A stretch of 42,538 nucleotides of DNA from Weeksellaceae bacterium (GTDB lineage: Bacteria > Bacteroidota > Bacteroidia > Flavobacteriales > Weeksellaceae). Shown here piece by piece: positions 32,098-41,000 of the stretch (positions are counted from its first letter, which is position 1; each line of letters opens with the position of its first letter). The notes under the pieces were generated by a model, which saw nothing but the letters and a program-made list of their open reading frames with translations, was not told the DNA's origin and made no database searches. The position numbers and the translations under genes were made by a program. The DNA is taken from contig JAKLPS010000028.1 in assembly GCA_022013695.1 (NCBI GenBank), positions 1-42,538 of the forward strand, in the 5' to 3' direction.

Positions 32098-34425
32098 TTA
32101 TTTACTCCAATTAACTCTCGACGTTTTCACATCGTGAGAATTAGTTCCGATCATTATGTCGAAATCGCCGGCTTCCCAGTCATATTTCAAAACATTATTA
32201 TAAAATTTAAGATCTTCGGGCGAAATTTTGAAAGTTACTTTTTTGCTTTCGCCTGCTTTCAAATATACTTTTTGGAAACCTTTCAGCTCTTTGACAGGTC
32301 TTGTAATGCTGCCAACCAAATCTCGGATGTATAGCTGAACCACCTCAGCGCCGTCGTATTTTCCATTATTCGTCAACGTGACACTGGCCTCAATCGCGGT
32401 GTTCCCTGTCGGTTTTGCATTGCTGACCGAAACATCAGAATATCCAAAGGTTGTATAACTCAATCCAAATCCGAAAGCATAAAGCGGTGTGTTGCACTCG
32501 TCGAGATAGTTGGAACGAAATTTTTCAAACTTGCATTTTTCTGTATTTTCTAAGCTCAGAGGGCGACCGCTATTTTTCGCATTGTAATAAAGCGGAACTT
32601 GTCCGACGCTTCTTGGGAAGGTCATTGGCAACTTGGCAGAAGGATTTACTTTTCCGTACAGCACATCCGAAACAGCGTAGCCCGCCATACTTCCCGGGAA
32701 CCAAACATTGAGAATAGCGTCTGCCAGCTGGGATTCTTCCGTCAAAACCAACGGACGACCTGTGAATAAAACAATAACAATTGGCTTGCCCGTCTTTTTT
32801 AGTTCTCTCAACAATTCTTTTTGAGTTTCCGGAATTCCGATATCGGTTCTGGAACTTGACTCGCCACTCATTTCGGCACTTTCTCCTATGGCGAGAAGGA
32901 TGACATCTGCTTGGTTGGCGATGTCAACCGCTTCTTTCCTAATCTCAGCTGCTGGCCGACTATCTCTGCCTGCTGATTTGCCGAACATAGAGACTTTTTC
33001 TTCCATTTCTGCAGATTCGTAGATGTTGCTTCCTTTTGCATAGAGAAAGTTCACATCTTTTCCCACGGTTTCTTTCAGACCTCTCAGCAATGAAATGGAA
33101 TTGGCGTGCTTCGCGGCAACGCTCCAAGTACCGGGCATATTCACGGCATTGTCGCCCAAAGGTCCGATGACGGCCACGGTTCCGGATTTCTGCAACGGAA
33201 GAACCTGCTTGTCATTTTTAAGAAGAACCATAGATTGAGAAGAAATTGTTCTGGCAGCCTCCAGATTTTTTGGACTGAAGACTTCTTTCTGTGCTCTTTT
33301 GGAGTCTGTATATTTATAAGGATCATCAAAAAGCCCAAGGTCGTATTTGGCCTCCAGGATTCTTCTTGCGGCATCGGTCACTGTTTGTTCCGTTACTTTT
33401 CCTTCGGAAATCGATTTTTTCAAAGTTTTCAAAAATCCCTCGCCCACCATATCCATATCGACTCCCGCATTAATAGCTAAAGCAGACACTTCTTGCAAAT
33501 CGCCCATTCCGTGATCCATCATCTCGTTGATTCCGGTGTAATCTGTCACCACAAAACCTTTGAAATTCCATTGTTTTCTTAAAACATCCGTCAGCAGCCA
33601 TTTGTTTCCCGTTGCTGGAATGCCGTCTATCTCATTGAAGGAAGCCATCACCGAGCCCGCGCCAGCTTCAACAGCCGCTTTGTAAGGTGGAAAATAGGTG
33701 TTGTACATTTGCAAATGACTCATATCCACCGTATTATAATCTCTACCACCTTCCGCAGCACCATAAAGCGCAAAATGTTTTACGCAAGCGAGCATAGTGT
33801 TTTTCTTGGCAAGATCGGCCCCTTGATACCCATAAACCATCGCTTTTGCGATCTGACTTCCCAAATAAGGATCTTCCCCCGAACCCTCGGAAACCCTGCC
33901 CCACCGAGGATCTCTGGCGATATCGACCATCGGCGAGAAGGTCCAGTTGATGCCATCCGCTGTGGCTTCCTGAGCAGCAATCTGAGCGGAGCGCTGGATC
34001 AAATCTGTGTCCCAAGATGAGGCTAAGCCCAATGGAATCGGAAATGAGGTTTCATAGCCGTGAATCACATCCATTCCGAACATCATTGGAATCTTCAAGC
34101 GGCTCTTTTCTACCGCCACTTTCTGAACCTCGCGGATCTTATCAACCCCTTTGATATTGAATAATCCTCCAACTAGGCCTTGTTCCACTTTTTTACCGAT
34201 GTCGGAGCTCTGTGCCTGCCCCGTTGTAAAATCGCCTGAAGAAGGCAGATTGAGCTGTCCGATTTTCTCATCCAAAGTCATTTTGGAAATCAGATTGTCA
34301 ATAAAAGCCTTTTTCTTGGATTGATATTGAGCCGACTGGTAGGACTGGACAGGTTTGGATATAATGTTCTGCGCCAAAAAGAATGGCGAAAGTGCCAATG
34401 CAGCCAGGATTGCAAATTTTTTCAT
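32098..34425 (-). CDS. bglX: Periplasmic GH3 beta-glucosidase
   Basis: A 775-residue glycoside hydrolase family 3 enzyme with a Sec signal peptide (MKKFAILAALALSPFFLAQ). The (beta/alpha)8 domain carries KHFALYGAAEGGRDYN (216-231) and the catalytic nucleophile Asp295 in GFVVTDYTGI. It continues with the alpha/beta sandwich and a C-terminal fibronectin-III-like domain (about 690-770), the full BglX layout. It releases glucose from the non-reducing end of beta-gluco-oligosaccharides. Last gene of the PUL; with two GH144-like enzymes upstream a sophoro-oligosaccharide (beta-1,2) substrate is likely, by inference. Confidence 0.93.
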   Translation of the reverse strand: MKKFAILAALALSPFFLAQNIISKPVQSYQSAQYQSKKKAFIDNLISKMTLDEKIGQLNLPSSGDFTTGQAQSSDIGKKVEQGLVGGLFNIKGVDKIREVQKVAVEKSRLKIPMMFGMDVIHGYETSFPIPLGLASSWDTDLIQRSAQIAAQEATADGINWTFSPMVDIARDPRWGRVSEGSGEDPYLGSQIAKAMVYGYQGADLAKKNTMLACVKHFALYGAAEGGRDYNTVDMSHLQMYNTYFPPYKAAVEAGAGSVMASFNEIDGIPATGNKWLLTDVLRKQWNFKGFVVTDYTGINEMMDHGMGDLQEVSALAINAGVDMDMVGEGFLKTLKKSISEGKVTEQTVTDAARRILEAKYDLGLFDDPYKYTDSKRAQKEVFSPKNLEAARTISSQSMVLLKNDKQVLPLQKSGTVAVIGPLGDNAVNMPGTWSVAAKHANSISLLRGLKETVGKDVNFLYAKGSNIYESAEMEEKVSMFGKSAGRDSRPAAEIRKEAVDIANQADVILLAIGESAEMSGESSSRTDIGIPETQKELLRELKKTGKPIVIVLFTGRPLVLTEESQLADAILNVWFPGSMAGYAVSDVLYGKVNPSAKLPMTFPRSVGQVPLYYNAKNSGRPLSLENTEKCKFEKFRSNYLDECNTPLYAFGFGLSYTTFGYSDVSVSNAKPTGNTAIEASVTLTNNGKYDGAEVVQLYIRDLVGSITRPVKELKGFQKVYLKAGESKKVTFKISPEDLKFYNNVLKYDWEAGDFDIMIGTNSHDVKTSRVNWSK

Positions 34426-34439
34426 ATAAATTATATATT

Positions 34440-35159
34440 TTAATTTTTAACTTCAATGATCGATTGAGACAGCATCCATTGCCACAATTTGGGATCCGAG
34501 TAAGTGGAATCCCAAGAATTGTGATTATCGTTCGGGAAGATGGTGAGTTCTGCTTTTGGATTGATGGGGTGCAGTTTTTGATAAAAAATAAATGCGTTCT
34601 CCGGAAGCACGACATCGTCCATCCCGCCATGGAATAATTTGATATTGAGAGCTTTGTAATTCTGAATAGTGGCCAGCATCACACGATCTGTTGGGGCGCA
34701 AATGGCTGCAACTGCGGCAAACATTTCCGGATGCTCGCCTGCCAGTTTCAAAGTTCCCCAGCCGCCCATCGACAGACCTGTTAGGTAGATTCTTGCTTTA
34801 TCGATTTTGTACTTTTCCGAGATTTCCTTGATCAGAAAATAGATTTGAGTGGTATCCCACCAGGTATTTTCCGGACATTGAGGCGCCAATATGGCAACGG
34901 GTTCCGGGATCAAACTTTTGTAAGTAAAAGGACTGTGAACTTTTATCATTTCCAAATTAGTGCCTCTTTCTCCCGAACCGTGAAGAAATACAATTAACGG
35001 TATTTTGGATTTAACATTCGGCGGCATATCCAAGATATAGGATAGTTTGGCTTGAATCTTTACTTCCTTGTTGAACTCGGATTTGATTTCCTGCGCTGTG
35101 GCAAAAGGAAAAATGCACATTAAAAGTAAAAAAGCAAGTAATTTCTGTCTTAAATTCAT
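34440..35159 (-). CDS. Secreted alpha/beta-hydrolase, esterase of the prolyl-oligopeptidase/PHB-depolymerase type
   Basis: A 239-residue exported hydrolase: signal peptide with cleavage near residues 22-23 (FATAQ), oxyanion-hole region FLHGSGERG (58-66), nucleophile Ser130 in GLSMGGWG, and Asp181 or Asp182 (HGGMDDVV) and His213 (NDNHNSWD) complete the triad. Such enzymes in PULs usually take off acyl groups from glycans; the natural ester here is unknown. It sits 14 bases upstream of bglX and is likely cotranscribed, with repeat copy B separating it from the GH144-like genes. Confidence 0.85.
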   Translation of the reverse strand: MNLRQKLLAFLLLMCIFPFATAQEIKSEFNKEVKIQAKLSYILDMPPNVKSKIPLIVFLHGSGERGTNLEMIKVHSPFTYKSLIPEPVAILAPQCPENTWWDTTQIYFLIKEISEKYKIDKARIYLTGLSMGGWGTLKLAGEHPEMFAAVAAICAPTDRVMLATIQNYKALNIKLFHGGMDDVVLPENAFIFYQKLHPINPKAELTIFPNDNHNSWDSTYSDPKLWQWMLSQSIIEVKN

Positions 35160-35290
35160 TTGATTGGATTTGATTTTTTCAAATTCGCTTTTATGCAGTC
35201 TAATTTTTTATCAACGCGGGAACTTAAGCCTCGCTTATTGCGTACACGCGCTACTTCTTCGGAGGTGAGATTTCATTCTGTGACTCAACC

Positions 35291-35409
35291 CATAGCCCCG
35301 ATGGCAGCGGCATCCTTTTTTGTTTTTTGGTGTTAAACTTTTAATCAAACTGAGAAACGTTCTAAAAACAAAAAAGATATAGCGGACAGCGGGATCAAGC
35401 TCCTAAAAA
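35291..35409. repeat. Intergenic repeat element, copy B
   Basis: Begins CATAGCCCCGATGGC and ends GCTCCTAAAAA. Internally CTTTTTTGTTTTT (35315-35327) is exactly complementary to AAAAACAAAAAAG (35364-35376). It shares its ends and plan with copy A at 9851-9995, in the same orientation, but its stem sequence differs by paired changes. It fills most of the 307-base gap (35160-35466) inside the PUL between the esterase and GH144-like gene; the flanking bases show no gene. Confidence 0.8.
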
Positions 35410-35466
35410 TCTTAAAGTCTCCGAAAGAAATAATAAAATTTAGTGTTTAAAGATAATACTTTTTGT

Positions 35467-36858
35467 TTATTGAATCTGATGTTCTGTGGACTTAAACCCG
35501 ATTTTTTTGAGTCCGTTTCTCACTTCGGGCGCATTCATGAAGAGATTCCAGAGCAGTCCGGTGCGATAATTCTCGATCATCGGCGCGATAGTTCCCTGAT
35601 CGATTGCGAGATAGCGCGGCGTAAACCAGTCGCCAAAGTGGATAGATGTTGCATCATAAGGGCCTGCACTCCCGACAAATTTTGGTTTTTCTTCGTACAA
35701 AAATCTCAGGAAAGCCATCGATTCTTTTGGCGTATAGGGCATAGAACTCAGTGCGCCAGTTGGCACAATCACGCCCAAGTCTTCTTTCATTGGTTGATGA
35801 GCGGCATACCCGACGGAGCCATCTTTGTTCCTCGTGTAGCCGGCTGTAAGACCCCAATATTTTTCTGAATATCCTTTGTATTTGAAGGGATTTTCCAGAC
35901 AATATTTGTAATCTATCAGGACTTGATTCCGGTTGAGATCCCAATAATTTTTCACGTACTGATCTGAAAGTCCACGCGGATCTAAACCTAAATATGAGTA
36001 TTGGGACCAGAATAATGGACCGCCAAATTCTTCTGCATAATTGTGTTTGACGTAAAGAGGCAATCCGTATTTGGTTTTGTCTGTGGTATAGGTTCCGTTT
36101 CGTGTCCAACCTTTGTTATAGGTTTCGGAATCGATGGAATAATCGGGGGATGAGGCTGCCAGAACGTAGGTGATCAGGCATTCGTTGTAGCCTTCGAGCG
36201 GGAAATTCATTTCCCAGCCATAGGTTGGCGACCAATGCCAGTAGAGCACTTTTTGTCCGCCTTTGGTGTACCAATTCCATTCGACATCTTTCCAAAGTTG
36301 ATCCATTTTGGCAGCGAGTGCTTTTTCTTCGGCATTTCCGTTTTTGAAATATTCTCGAACGCAGATGATTCCTTGGGTAAGGAAGGCAGTTTCTACGAGG
36401 TCTCCGCCATTATCTTTCTTGCCAAAGGGAACTACTTTGCCTGTTTCGCCATTCATCCAGTGTGGCCACGCACCGTGGAAACGGTCTGCTTTGCTAAGAA
36501 AATCGGCGATGTGATTTAATCTTTTCACTGCTTCGGCACGGGGGATAAATTTCCTATCGACCCCCACTAAAATCGTCAATAATCCAAAGCCCGATCCGCC
36601 CGTGGTAACCACGTGCTTATCGTTCTGCGGATAAATATTATCTTCGTGATAGCGCTCTCTTCCCAGCATTGAATGGGGTTCTGCAAAGTCCCAAAAATAT
36701 TTGAGGGCGTCGCTTTGGACTTTGTCCATCAGTTGATTGTCTGTGAACTGTTGTTTTATTGATTTTGCTTCTTTCTGGGTTTGTGCTGACAGCAAATTAT
36801 GGCAAGAAATTGTCAAGGCAAAAGAAAGTATTGATAATTTAAAAGCAATATTTTTCAT
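35467..36858 (-). CDS. PF10091 (GH144-like) beta-glucanase, periplasmic form
   Basis: A 463-residue 'glucoamylase family' protein of PF10091, a group that includes the GH144 endo-beta-1,2-glucanases. It has an (alpha/alpha)6-type sequence with conserved blocks ALKYFWDFAEPHSMLGRERY, TTGGSGFGLLTILVG, RFHGAWPHWMNG and DNGGDLVETAFLTQG. The N terminus is a Sec signal ending LLSAQ; the Cys in LTISC is a poor lipobox, so a soluble periplasmic enzyme is likelier. It is a close paralogue of the next gene (36876). Predicted to cut linear beta-1,2-glucan or its oligomers; the substrate is inferred from family. Confidence 0.88.
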   Translation of the reverse strand: MKNIAFKLSILSFALTISCHNLLSAQTQKEAKSIKQQFTDNQLMDKVQSDALKYFWDFAEPHSMLGRERYHEDNIYPQNDKHVVTTGGSGFGLLTILVGVDRKFIPRAEAVKRLNHIADFLSKADRFHGAWPHWMNGETGKVVPFGKKDNGGDLVETAFLTQGIICVREYFKNGNAEEKALAAKMDQLWKDVEWNWYTKGGQKVLYWHWSPTYGWEMNFPLEGYNECLITYVLAASSPDYSIDSETYNKGWTRNGTYTTDKTKYGLPLYVKHNYAEEFGGPLFWSQYSYLGLDPRGLSDQYVKNYWDLNRNQVLIDYKYCLENPFKYKGYSEKYWGLTAGYTRNKDGSVGYAAHQPMKEDLGVIVPTGALSSMPYTPKESMAFLRFLYEEKPKFVGSAGPYDATSIHFGDWFTPRYLAIDQGTIAPMIENYRTGLLWNLFMNAPEVRNGLKKIGFKSTEHQIQ

Positions 36859-36875
36859 AGAAAATTTGTAACAAA

Positions 36876-38273
36876 TTAAAAGCCGTAAGTCGAAGAATGA
36901 AAACCTAATTTTAATAAACCCTGTCTAACGTCGGGCGCATTCATAAAGAGATTCCAGAGAAACTGATTTTTGCTGTTTTCTATCATCGGTGCTATGGTGC
37001 CTTGATCTATGGCCAAATATCTGGGCGTCACCCAATTGTATTGAATGGAATAGGCATCGTAAGGACCGGCCACACCGATATACTTGGAATAATTTTCATT
37101 GTAAAGGAATCTCAGAAAATTCATACTTTCCGTTGGTGTGTAGGGCATGTCGGATATCGCTGCCGTGGGCGAAATTACGCCCAAATCGTTATTGGGCTGA
37201 TGGGCAGCATAACCCGTGGTTCCATCTGCATTTCTGGAGTAGCTGGCTGTGAGACCCCAACTTTTGGCATTATAGCCGGAGAATCCTTTTGGATTGGTGA
37301 CACAGTATTGATACATAATTTTGGCGTGATTGGCAGTAACGTCGCCATAATTGACATAGTCGTCATAAAGACCTTTCGGATTGAGACCAAGAAATGAATA
37401 ATGCGACCAAAACATGGGACCGACCGTTCCTGATGCACCGTTATGGTTGACGATGAGCGGAATACCATATTGCGTACCCGATGATTTGATGCCTCCGTTT
37501 CTTGCCCATCCATTTTGGTAAACCGATTTGGGAATTGAATAATTAGGAGAGGCTGCTGCCAGTACATAAGTGATTAAGGTTTCGTCGAAGCCTTGCAATT
37601 TCATATTCATCTCAAAATTGTAGGTGGGAGACCAGTGCCAGTACAACACATTCTGGCCTTGTGTGTACCAATTCCACTCGATTCCCTTCCACAAGTTATC
37701 GGCTTTTTGAGACAATGCTAATTCTGCAGCATTTGTAGAACTTTTGAAATATTCTCTCACGCAGATTAGTCCTTGTGCCAGAAAAGCAGTTTCTACCAGA
37801 TCTCCGCCGTTATCTTTGGTACTGAATGGGATGACGCTTCCGTTGACACCATTCATCCAATGTGGCCAGGCACCGTGAAATCGGTTGGCATTTTGTAAAA
37901 AATTAAGAGCGGTTGTCAATCTGGAAACGGCTTCTGGCTGGGCAACATAACCGTTCTTGATTCCCACCAAAATGGTCATCAATCCGAAGCCTGAGCCGCC
38001 CGTGGTGACGGTACTGGCGTCATTACTTGGATCATCGGTGTGGTATCTTTCTCGGGCAAGTTTGGAATCGGTTTGTGCGAAGTCCCAAAAGTATTTGAGG
38101 GCATCTTTCTGTACCATTTCTGTGATCTGGGCGTCTGTGTAAACGGTTGCGGGCTGCTGAGGATTGTTAATCAAGGTATCATTTGGATCCCAATTGCTGT
38201 CATTTGAGCAGTTGTATGACAAGCAGACAAGAGCTATTAAAATTATATTTTTCAAAAAACTTGTTTGGTGCAT
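36876..38273 (-). CDS. PF10091 (GH144-like) beta-glucanase, probable surface lipoprotein
   Basis: A 465-residue paralogue of the product of 35467-36858, with the same blocks (ALKYFWDFAQ, TTGGSGFGLMTILVG, RFHGAWPHWMNG, DNGGDLVETAFLAQG). Its signal peptide ends LSYNC with Cys22, followed by SNDSNWDPND, an acidic stretch of the kind that directs lipoproteins to the cell surface in Bacteroidota; the lipobox is not classical. So this copy may make the first cut at the surface while the other works in the periplasm. It lies 17 bases upstream of its paralogue, and 79 bases with a strong hairpin separate it from the LamG gene. Confidence 0.88.
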   Translation of the reverse strand: MHQTSFLKNIILIALVCLSYNCSNDSNWDPNDTLINNPQQPATVYTDAQITEMVQKDALKYFWDFAQTDSKLARERYHTDDPSNDASTVTTGGSGFGLMTILVGIKNGYVAQPEAVSRLTTALNFLQNANRFHGAWPHWMNGVNGSVIPFSTKDNGGDLVETAFLAQGLICVREYFKSSTNAAELALSQKADNLWKGIEWNWYTQGQNVLYWHWSPTYNFEMNMKLQGFDETLITYVLAAASPNYSIPKSVYQNGWARNGGIKSSGTQYGIPLIVNHNGASGTVGPMFWSHYSFLGLNPKGLYDDYVNYGDVTANHAKIMYQYCVTNPKGFSGYNAKSWGLTASYSRNADGTTGYAAHQPNNDLGVISPTAAISDMPYTPTESMNFLRFLYNENYSKYIGVAGPYDAYSIQYNWVTPRYLAIDQGTIAPMIENSKNQFLWNLFMNAPDVRQGLLKLGFHSSTYGF

Positions 38274-38289
38274 TAATTTGAATTTTTAT

Positions 38290-38321
38290 GAAAAACACTT
38301 TATGAACAAGTCATAAAGTGT
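38290..38321 (-). terminator. Intra-operon terminator or processing hairpin
   Basis: ACACTTTATGA (38295-38305) and TCATAAAGTGT (38311-38321) form a perfect 11-bp stem with a 5-base loop; on the minus strand it is followed by TTTTT. It lies between the LamG gene (stop 38353) and the GH144-like gene (start 38273), so it should reduce or stabilise transcripts at the boundary between binding and enzyme genes. Confidence 0.85.
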
Positions 38322-38352
38322 CTTCATTATTAACTGAAATTTTTAGAATGGT

Positions 38353-39420
38353 TTATTGCATAGTGGCGCTAATTTCTGCGGCGTCCAGAGCTTTATCGTA
38401 AATCCTCAATTCATCGATTAGGCTAAGGTCTGACAAGTGACTCCAGTATGTAAATGAAGGCGCTCCAGAACCGATCGTGATTGTAGAACTTGAAGAAAAA
38501 TCAAACGATGTATAAGTTGCAGTTTTCTGAAGAACACCATTGAAATAGATTTTTGATTCTGTTGGCGAAACGGTAACACCCACGTGCACCCAATTGCCAT
38601 TAACAGCTACGTTACCGCCGTCGTTCCAAGACTCTCCATCGCCGGTACCAACATTCATTTTGATGGTTTGCGAAGTTGCACTGCCTTCTCTGAACAATCG
38701 AAGACCCCCATTTCGGTTCTCATCGGTATTGTCTGAGTTATCATTGATGGTTATTATACCAGCACGATCTGGCACTGCGTTGACTTTATACCAGAAAGTA
38801 AAACTCATACCATTTGAACTATAAAGTCCATTTAGAGGAAATGTGAGATATGAATCTGTTGCACCTTGGTAAGCTGCGCCAGACTTACCTCCAGCAACGG
38901 TCTTTGGACTACCTACGATTGTTGGATTGGTTCCGCTTAACAAATCTGTAAACACGTTACCTGTAAAAAAAGGAAGATAAAATTTCTCACCGTCGTACAG
39001 CGCATTATATTTATTGTCAATGTTGAATGTTACAGTTTTCGTAGAAGTCTTACCGGTAAGATCTTTAGCGTTGACAGTAAATGTGTGATTTCCTAAACCT
39101 AAGTTTTTAGTATATATATCAGAATAAATTCTATAATCTAAAAAACTGCTGTATGATTTCTGCACTACCCCATCTACTAAAAGATCAATCTTGGCAATTT
39201 CGATATCATCAGACACTTTGAAGTCAAACTTAAAATCTGTAGTGACATCGGTGAAGGGAATCGTGACATTGCCTGTTGGGCTATTGATTGTAATAATTGG
39301 CGCAGCCTTATCTTCTCCTGCTGCTACTTGACTGATATCATCAATATATCCGTCTGAGCACGCCGTTGACAATGATAGCAAAGCAACAGCGGTGAAAGTT
39401 AATTTTATTATATTTTTCAT
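38353..39420 (-). CDS. LamG-domain surface glycan-binding lipoprotein
   Basis: A 355-residue lipoprotein with signal peptide ending STAC (Cys21) and an acidic stretch after it (SDGYIDD), consistent with surface export. Residues about 40-135 form an Ig-like beta domain; about 145-355 form a LamG/concanavalin-type lectin domain (GMSFTFWYKV, GNWVHVGVTV, LIDELRIYDKAL). It takes the place held by SusE/SusF or SGBP genes directly after susD, so it likely helps bind the polysaccharide at the cell surface. No catalytic residues are evident. Confidence 0.85.
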   Translation of the reverse strand: MKNIIKLTFTAVALLSLSTACSDGYIDDISQVAAGEDKAAPIITINSPTGNVTIPFTDVTTDFKFDFKVSDDIEIAKIDLLVDGVVQKSYSSFLDYRIYSDIYTKNLGLGNHTFTVNAKDLTGKTSTKTVTFNIDNKYNALYDGEKFYLPFFTGNVFTDLLSGTNPTIVGSPKTVAGGKSGAAYQGATDSYLTFPLNGLYSSNGMSFTFWYKVNAVPDRAGIITINDNSDNTDENRNGGLRLFREGSATSQTIKMNVGTGDGESWNDGGNVAVNGNWVHVGVTVSPTESKIYFNGVLQKTATYTSFDFSSSSTITIGSGAPSFTYWSHLSDLSLIDELRIYDKALDAAEISATMQ

Positions 39421-39436
39421 TGTATTTTATGTCTAA

Positions 39437-40981
39437 TTATTTACCTTCTAAGGCTTGAATTTTTTCTAATTGAGCTAATGGATAAGGCAAGAATTGTTTA
39501 TCCATAGAAAATGTTCTTCCGTCGTAGCTCAACGCAGCAGTATTGCCTAATCTCACCATATCAAAATAACGGATTCCCCATTCCATTCCTAATTCTGCAT
39601 ATTTTTCGTCCATTACTTGGTCCGCTGTTACGGATGCTAAGCTCGATAGACCCGCTCTGCTTCTTACTGTGTTGACAGCTGATGTAGCAGTTCCTGCAGA
39701 TGGATTAGCTCCTCTTGCAACGGCTTCGGCGTACATCAACAGAACTTCTGAATATCTGATAACGGTGTAATTTTTATTAGAACCATAATCATTTCGGCCC
39801 GGAATTAATTGATTGGAAGGCAAATAATGCTTACCACTAAAGAATAATGCTCTTGCAGAATTGTCGATAACATCGTTACTTGGTGTGACGTTGGACACCC
39901 AAGATGGAAGCGTTGCAAAGTTGGGATCTTCCTTAATCTTTGCAATACCATCTGGCGTAAACAAAACGCTGGTTACCAATCTTTTTTGTTCGCCCCTGGC
40001 AAGCATAAATTTGATATATTTCAAACTTGGTTCATAGAATCCCCATCCTGCGTTGGCTCCGGTAACAGACGGCGTCCAGCTGGTAGGACCATAAAACGCC
40101 CAAAGGTGACTGACGTTATTTCCTGTAGCCACTCCGAAGTCAGAATACTGAATTTCGAACAAATTTTCATCTGCTAATTTGCCCGGTATTTTGAACAAAT
40201 TATAATAATCATCGGTGAGCGAGAATTTGCCAGAATTGATAATAATGCCGGTCGCATCTGCAACAGCTTGATAATTTTTAAGTTCCAGATTTGCCATAGC
40301 TTTTATAGCGAGCGCTGTATATTTGGTAACACCGCCTCTGATATCTGTCCTCTGGTTTGGTCGCATATCGGGTAGATTTGGTATTGCCTGATCCATCTGT
40401 CCCGATACCCACGACATGACATCGTCTTTGGATCTGAGAGTCAATTGACTTTGATCTAAAACTTCCATCACAATGACTTTACCCCAAACTCTGGAAATTT
40501 CTAAGGTGTAGAAAGCTCTCAATGTTTTGCATTCTGATATATACTGGTCTATCAATTGAGAATTGACCCCGCCAGCTCTGAATTTTTCCAATTCGTTCAT
40601 CTGAGAAGTTACTTGTACTATTTTCTGATACCAGTTTTCCCACAATGAATTGTACATCCAATAGCTGCGATCATAAGAATAATTGTCGGTATCGGTAAAA
40701 GGGGCTTGATCTCCTTTTCCACCAGCATTTACATCATCTCCTCTTACAGAGACCAACGGAATCTGTTCCCATCCAATGCCTGTATCACCATTATTAGCTG
40801 CTGTTTTACCAGATAAGGTGGCGTAAGCCCCCATCACAGCACCTTTCGCACCTTCTGCACTGGTGTAATCGTAACTGTTACCAGCATCAAGTTCCATTGG
40901 CTCATCAAGCTTGCTGTCACAACTTGTCAATCCTAAGGCACCGACAAGAAAAATTGCATTTATATATATTAATTTTTTCAT
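39437..40981 (-). CDS. SusD/RagB-family nutrient-binding outer-membrane lipoprotein
   Basis: A 514-residue lipoprotein (lipobox GLTSC, Cys21) of the SusD family. It has the TPR-rich fold with typical blocks SECKTLRAFYTLEISRVWG and RYSEVLLMYAEAVARGANPSAG, and the C-terminal GMEWGIRYFDMVRLGN. It acts as the surface lid of the SusC transporter and captures oligosaccharides for uptake. It follows susC by 19 bases. The intact susD contrasts with the broken susC, which should impair uptake through this pair. Confidence 0.95.
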   Translation of the reverse strand: MKKLIYINAIFLVGALGLTSCDSKLDEPMELDAGNSYDYTSAEGAKGAVMGAYATLSGKTAANNGDTGIGWEQIPLVSVRGDDVNAGGKGDQAPFTDTDNYSYDRSYWMYNSLWENWYQKIVQVTSQMNELEKFRAGGVNSQLIDQYISECKTLRAFYTLEISRVWGKVIVMEVLDQSQLTLRSKDDVMSWVSGQMDQAIPNLPDMRPNQRTDIRGGVTKYTALAIKAMANLELKNYQAVADATGIIINSGKFSLTDDYYNLFKIPGKLADENLFEIQYSDFGVATGNNVSHLWAFYGPTSWTPSVTGANAGWGFYEPSLKYIKFMLARGEQKRLVTSVLFTPDGIAKIKEDPNFATLPSWVSNVTPSNDVIDNSARALFFSGKHYLPSNQLIPGRNDYGSNKNYTVIRYSEVLLMYAEAVARGANPSAGTATSAVNTVRSRAGLSSLASVTADQVMDEKYAELGMEWGIRYFDMVRLGNTAALSYDGRTFSMDKQFLPYPLAQLEKIQALEGK

Positions 40982-41000
40982 TTTGTTGAAATTTTATCTG

